This document shows, one piece after another, positions 1-5,424 of a stretch of 5,424 bases of DNA. Below the pieces are notes generated by a model. That model had not been told where the DNA came from and did not search any database. It saw only the letters and a program-made list of their open reading frames with translations. Every line of letters starts with the position of its first letter. Position 1 is the first letter of the stretch. Position numbers and translations under genes: made by a program. Source of the DNA: Candidatus Hydrogenedentota bacterium (GTDB lineage: Bacteria > Hydrogenedentota > Hydrogenedentia > Hydrogenedentales > SLHB01); NCBI GenBank assembly GCA_003552765.1, contig PUOI01000155.1, positions 1-5,424 of the forward strand, given 5' to 3'.

Positions 1-382
<382 letters not shown>

Positions 383-385
383 TCG

Positions 386-4534
<4,149 letters not shown>

Positions 4535-4592
4535 GGCGGCGATGTACGCCGGTTCAGGCGGGTCAAGCCGCGCGATAAGCATCTAGCGGCGG

Positions 4593-4622
4593 GGGAGGGC
4601 CGGCCATGCGCGCCACCCTCCC
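4593..4622 (+). terminator. GC-rich hairpin after rpoC, possible terminator or 3'-end stabiliser
   Basis: GGGAGGG (4593-4599) is perfectly complementary to CCCTCCC (4616-4622), and inside it GGC (4602-4604) can pair with GCC (4612-4614), leaving a 7-nt apical loop. It stands about 60 bases after the rpoC stop. The following bases are TTGCAG, not a T-run, so it is not a textbook Rho-independent terminator; it may mark an mRNA 3' end after Rho termination or processing, or have no role. Confidence 0.35.
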
Positions 4623-4674
4623 TTGCAGAGCGCCAACCGTAGACGGGTTGACCGCCGGCGTAAACGCGCCAGGA

Positions 4675-4733
4675 GGCGGCGTGGCCTTCCGGGTCATGAA
4701 TCCCTGGCTAGTGAAAACGGGACGCACGCCGCC
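4675..4733 (+). repeat. 9-bp perfect inverted repeat with 41-nt loop
   Basis: GGCGGCGTG (4675-4683) has its exact reverse complement CACGCCGCC at 4725-4733. In RNA this long-range stem would compete with the local hairpin at 4728-4744, because both use bases 4728-4733. The pairing is seen directly; a regulatory use is conjecture, and GC-rich DNA produces such repeats easily. Confidence 0.35.
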
Positions 4734-4744
4734 GGTTAGGCGGC
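4728..4744 (+). repeat. all-GC hairpin with GGTTA loop
   Basis: GCCGCC (4728-4733) and GGCGGC (4739-4744) form a perfect 6-bp stem around the 5-nt loop GGTTA. No T-tract follows. It is mutually exclusive with the longer-range 9-bp stem that uses 4725-4733. Confidence 0.4.
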
Positions 4745-4801
4745 CGGACCACGCATGCATAGGGCGCATTTTGCTCCGTATTTGGGGCGTTTGTTGGGCT
4801 T

Positions 4802-4826
4802 AAAGAAATTTTTTTTGGGTTTCTTT
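4802..4826 (+). repeat. AT-rich inverted repeat enclosing a run of eight T
   Basis: AAAGAAA (4802-4808) is the reverse complement of TTTCTTT (4820-4826), with an 11-nt loop that contains eight consecutive T (4809-4816) and GGG. As an RNA hairpin it is weak because it has only one G-C pair. The block lies about 56-80 bp upstream of the predicted rpsL start of transcription, so it could act as a bent or AT-rich upstream element rather than as a terminator. Confidence 0.3.
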
Positions 4827-4846
4827 CCGAAAAGGCGCGTGGGGTG

Positions 4847-4875
4847 TTGACAAGGGGTCTGATTTTTGCTATGAT
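4847..4875 (+). promoter_or_regulatory. sigma70-type promoter of rpsL (str operon)
   Basis: TTGACA (4847-4852) is a perfect -35 hexamer. After a 17-nt spacer comes TATGAT (4870-4875), five of six matches to the -10 consensus, preceded by TG at 4867-4868 (extended -10, TGnTATGAT). Transcription should begin near 4881-4882, giving a leader of about 70 nt before rpsL. Upstream of the -35 the sequence is AT-rich only further out (about 4801-4833). The combination of full -35, optimal spacing and extended -10 inside a non-coding gap makes this the best-supported regulatory site in the window; it is predicted, not measured. Confidence 0.82.
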
Positions 4876-4892
4876 TAGTGGCCGCTTATCAA

Positions 4893-4913
4893 AGAGGGCA
4901 CGCTGTGCCTTTT
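4893..4913 (+). promoter_or_regulatory. hairpin in the rpsL leader, attenuator-like
   Basis: GGCAC (4897-4901) pairs with GTGCC (4905-4909) around a GCT triloop, and the stem can be lengthened to nine pairs with G-U and A-U pairs into the TTTT at 4910-4913. It begins about 12 nt into the predicted transcript. A GC stem running into four T resembles a weak intrinsic terminator, so partial early termination or protection of the mRNA 5' end are both possible. Its 3' arm TGCCT (4906-4910) could instead pair with a second GGGCA at 4930-4934, just before the Shine-Dalgarno. Confidence 0.4.
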
Positions 4914-4936
4914 CGTGCGTCAACCCACAGGGCAGT

Positions 4937-4942
4937 AAGGAG
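4937..4942 (+). promoter_or_regulatory. Shine-Dalgarno of rpsL
   Basis: AAGGAG lies 10 bases before the TTG at 4953 and supports that codon as the S12 start. In-frame GTG codons at 4878 and 4905 would extend the protein with residues not found in the S12 family, and 4878 lies upstream of the predicted transcription start. Confidence 0.8.
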
Positions 4943-4952
4943 TAAAAAGACC

Positions 4953-5375
4953 TTGCCAACGATAAATCAACTTATGCGCAATGCGCGGACGCGGCGGACG
5001 GCGCAGTCGAACTCGCCTGCGTTGAAGAAGTGTCCGCAGGCTTCAGGGACCTGTACGCGCGTGTTCACGATGGCCCCGAAGAAGCCGAACTCGGCATTGC
5101 GCAAAGTGGCTCGTGTGCGCTTGAAGAATGGCATGGAAGTAACAGCTTACATCCCCGGTATTGGACACAATCTCCAGGAGCACTCCCAGGTCATGATTCG
5201 GGGAGGCCGGGTCAAGGACTTGCCCGGCGTGCGCTATCATCTGGTTCGGGGCGTGCTGGATGCCCAGGGGGACATGGGCGGCCAGGCAAGCACGAAGGAC
5301 GAGGGCGGAAAGAAGCTGCACTTGGGGCGGTGGGTTAGCCGGTCCAAGTACGGTGTAAAGAAACCAAAGAAATAA
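4953..5375 (+). CDS. rpsL: 30S ribosomal protein S12, with C-terminal insertion
   Basis: S12 is a small-subunit ribosomal protein whose loops reach the decoding centre and help control translational accuracy; it is where streptomycin-resistance mutations arise in many bacteria. The TTG start gives MPTINQL, the usual S12 N-terminus. Residues 1-103 align without gaps to E. coli numbering: CPQ at 27-29, [10 protein letters not shown] at 42-51 with K43, GHNLQEHS at 71-78, and [13 protein letters not shown] at 84-96 with K88, D89 and P91. K43 and K88, the classical resistance positions, are the wild-type lysines. Two oddities: A30-S31 replaces the usual basic pair (K/R-R) before G32, and between D103 and R130 there are 26 residues where E. 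coli has 10, a net gain of 16, glycine- and lysine-containing. The end [11 protein letters not shown] is canonical, so the reading frame is intact. Total 140 aa against 124 in E. coli. First gene of the str operon, 18 nt before rpsG. Confidence 0.98.
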   Translation: MPTINQLMRNARTRRTAQSNSPALKKCPQASGTCTRVFTMAPKKPNSALRKVARVRLKNGMEVTAYIPGIGHNLQEHSQVMIRGGRVKDLPGVRYHLVRGVLDAQGDMGGQASTKDEGGKKLHLGRWVSRSKYGVKKPKK

Positions 5376-5380
5376 GGGAG
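5376..5380 (+). promoter_or_regulatory. Shine-Dalgarno of rpsG
   Basis: GGGAG directly follows the rpsL stop codon and lies 13 bases before the ATG at 5394, slightly longer than ideal spacing. No better site is present in the 18-nt gap. Confidence 0.55.
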
Positions 5381-5393
5381 CTGGCTTAGAGTC

Positions 5394-5424
5394 ATGCCAC
5401 GACGTCGCGAAGTACCTAAACGGC
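5394..5424 (+). CDS. rpsG: 30S ribosomal protein S7, N-terminal start (3' partial)
   Basis: The ATG at 5394 opens a frame reading MPRRREVPKR before the window ends. This is the usual opening of S7 (MPRR..V.KR), the primary binder of the 3' major domain of 16S rRNA that starts assembly of the small-subunit head. Its position directly behind rpsL is the standard str-operon order and supports the call, although only ten residues are visible. With only 18 nt between rpsL and rpsG, the two are almost surely on one mRNA and probably translationally coupled. Confidence 0.92.
   Translation, partial: MPRRREVPKR

Larger units (their letters stand above)
4535..4952 (+). other. rpoC-rpsL intergenic region with no gene
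   Basis: This 418-nt gap holds no convincing coding sequence. Bases 4535-4760 are very GC-rich and contain several short inverted repeats (listed separately), but none has the clear T-tract of a classical intrinsic terminator directly behind it. From about 4765 the composition turns AT-richer, with a run of eight T at 4809-4816, and then the promoter at 4847-4875 and the rpsL leader. Short open frames here (for example 4606-4803 on the + strand, and 4563-4769 and 4708-4959 on the - strand) give low-complexity or unrecognisable peptides and I do not call them. Confidence 0.8.

Noticed and set aside
4634..4650. 5-bp stem with 7-nt loop, resembling a tRNA anticodon arm
   Set aside because: The loop lacks the usual U before the anticodon position, and no acceptor stem, D-arm or T-arm can be built around it.
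4606..4803. Small 65-codon + strand frame in the rpoC-rpsL gap
   Set aside because: No convincing Shine-Dalgarno, its ATG is inside the loop of a strong hairpin, and the peptide resembles nothing I know. It ends before the rpsL promoter.
4878..4952. Longer S12 starting at GTG 4878 or GTG 4905
   Set aside because: MPTINQL at 4953 is the family N-terminus with its own Shine-Dalgarno, and 4878 lies upstream of the predicted transcription start.
4708..4959. 83-codon - strand frame across the rpsL promoter
   Set aside because: It would be coded through the promoter and leader, ends in the hairpin region, and shows no recognisable features.

Overview
The window is an ordinary, well-conserved bacterial transcription/translation locus in the classical order rpoB (3' end) - rpoC (complete) - intergenic region with a promoter - rpsL (complete) - rpsG (first ten codons). 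Everything is on the + strand. The DNA is GC-rich. The beta' subunit carries the large insertion in the trigger loop (SI3) that is absent from Firmicutes and Actinobacteria, so the source is a Gram-negative-type lineage. The wording of the C-terminal half of beta' (for example the [18 protein letters not shown] stretch and the [11 protein letters not shown] stretch) reminds me of PVC-group bacteria such as Verrucomicrobiota or Kiritimatiellota. That is an impression from memory, not a database result, and the phylum should be treated as open.

Layout. Bases 1-382 are the last 126 codons of rpoB. Three bases later rpoC begins at a TTG codon (386) with a good Shine-Dalgarno inside the end of rpoB, and it runs to 4534 (1382 aa). 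All catalytic and zinc-binding residues I looked for are present. Bases 4535-4952 (418 nt) hold no convincing gene. The first part is very GC-rich with several hairpins. The second part is AT-richer and contains a near-consensus sigma70-type promoter (TTGACA, 17-nt spacer, TATGAT with extended -10 TG), a roughly 70-nt leader with a small hairpin followed by four T, and a Shine-Dalgarno. rpsL (S12, 140 aa) starts at TTG 4953 and ends at 5375. rpsG (S7) begins at ATG 5394 and leaves the window.

How it works together: beta and beta' form the catalytic core of RNA polymerase and are co-expressed from the upstream rpl-rpoBC transcript by translational coupling. S12 and S7 are small-subunit ribosomal proteins and begin the str operon (rpsL-rpsG, normally followed by fusA/tuf). 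The promoter in front of rpsL suggests the str operon is at least partly uncoupled from rpoBC transcription here.

I do not see a novel system. The points worth a second look are a 16-residue net insertion in the otherwise length-invariant C-terminal part of S12, the strong promoter with a hairpin-bearing leader before rpsL, the mutually exclusive foldings in the rpoC-rpsL gap, and a few unusual residues in S12 and beta'.
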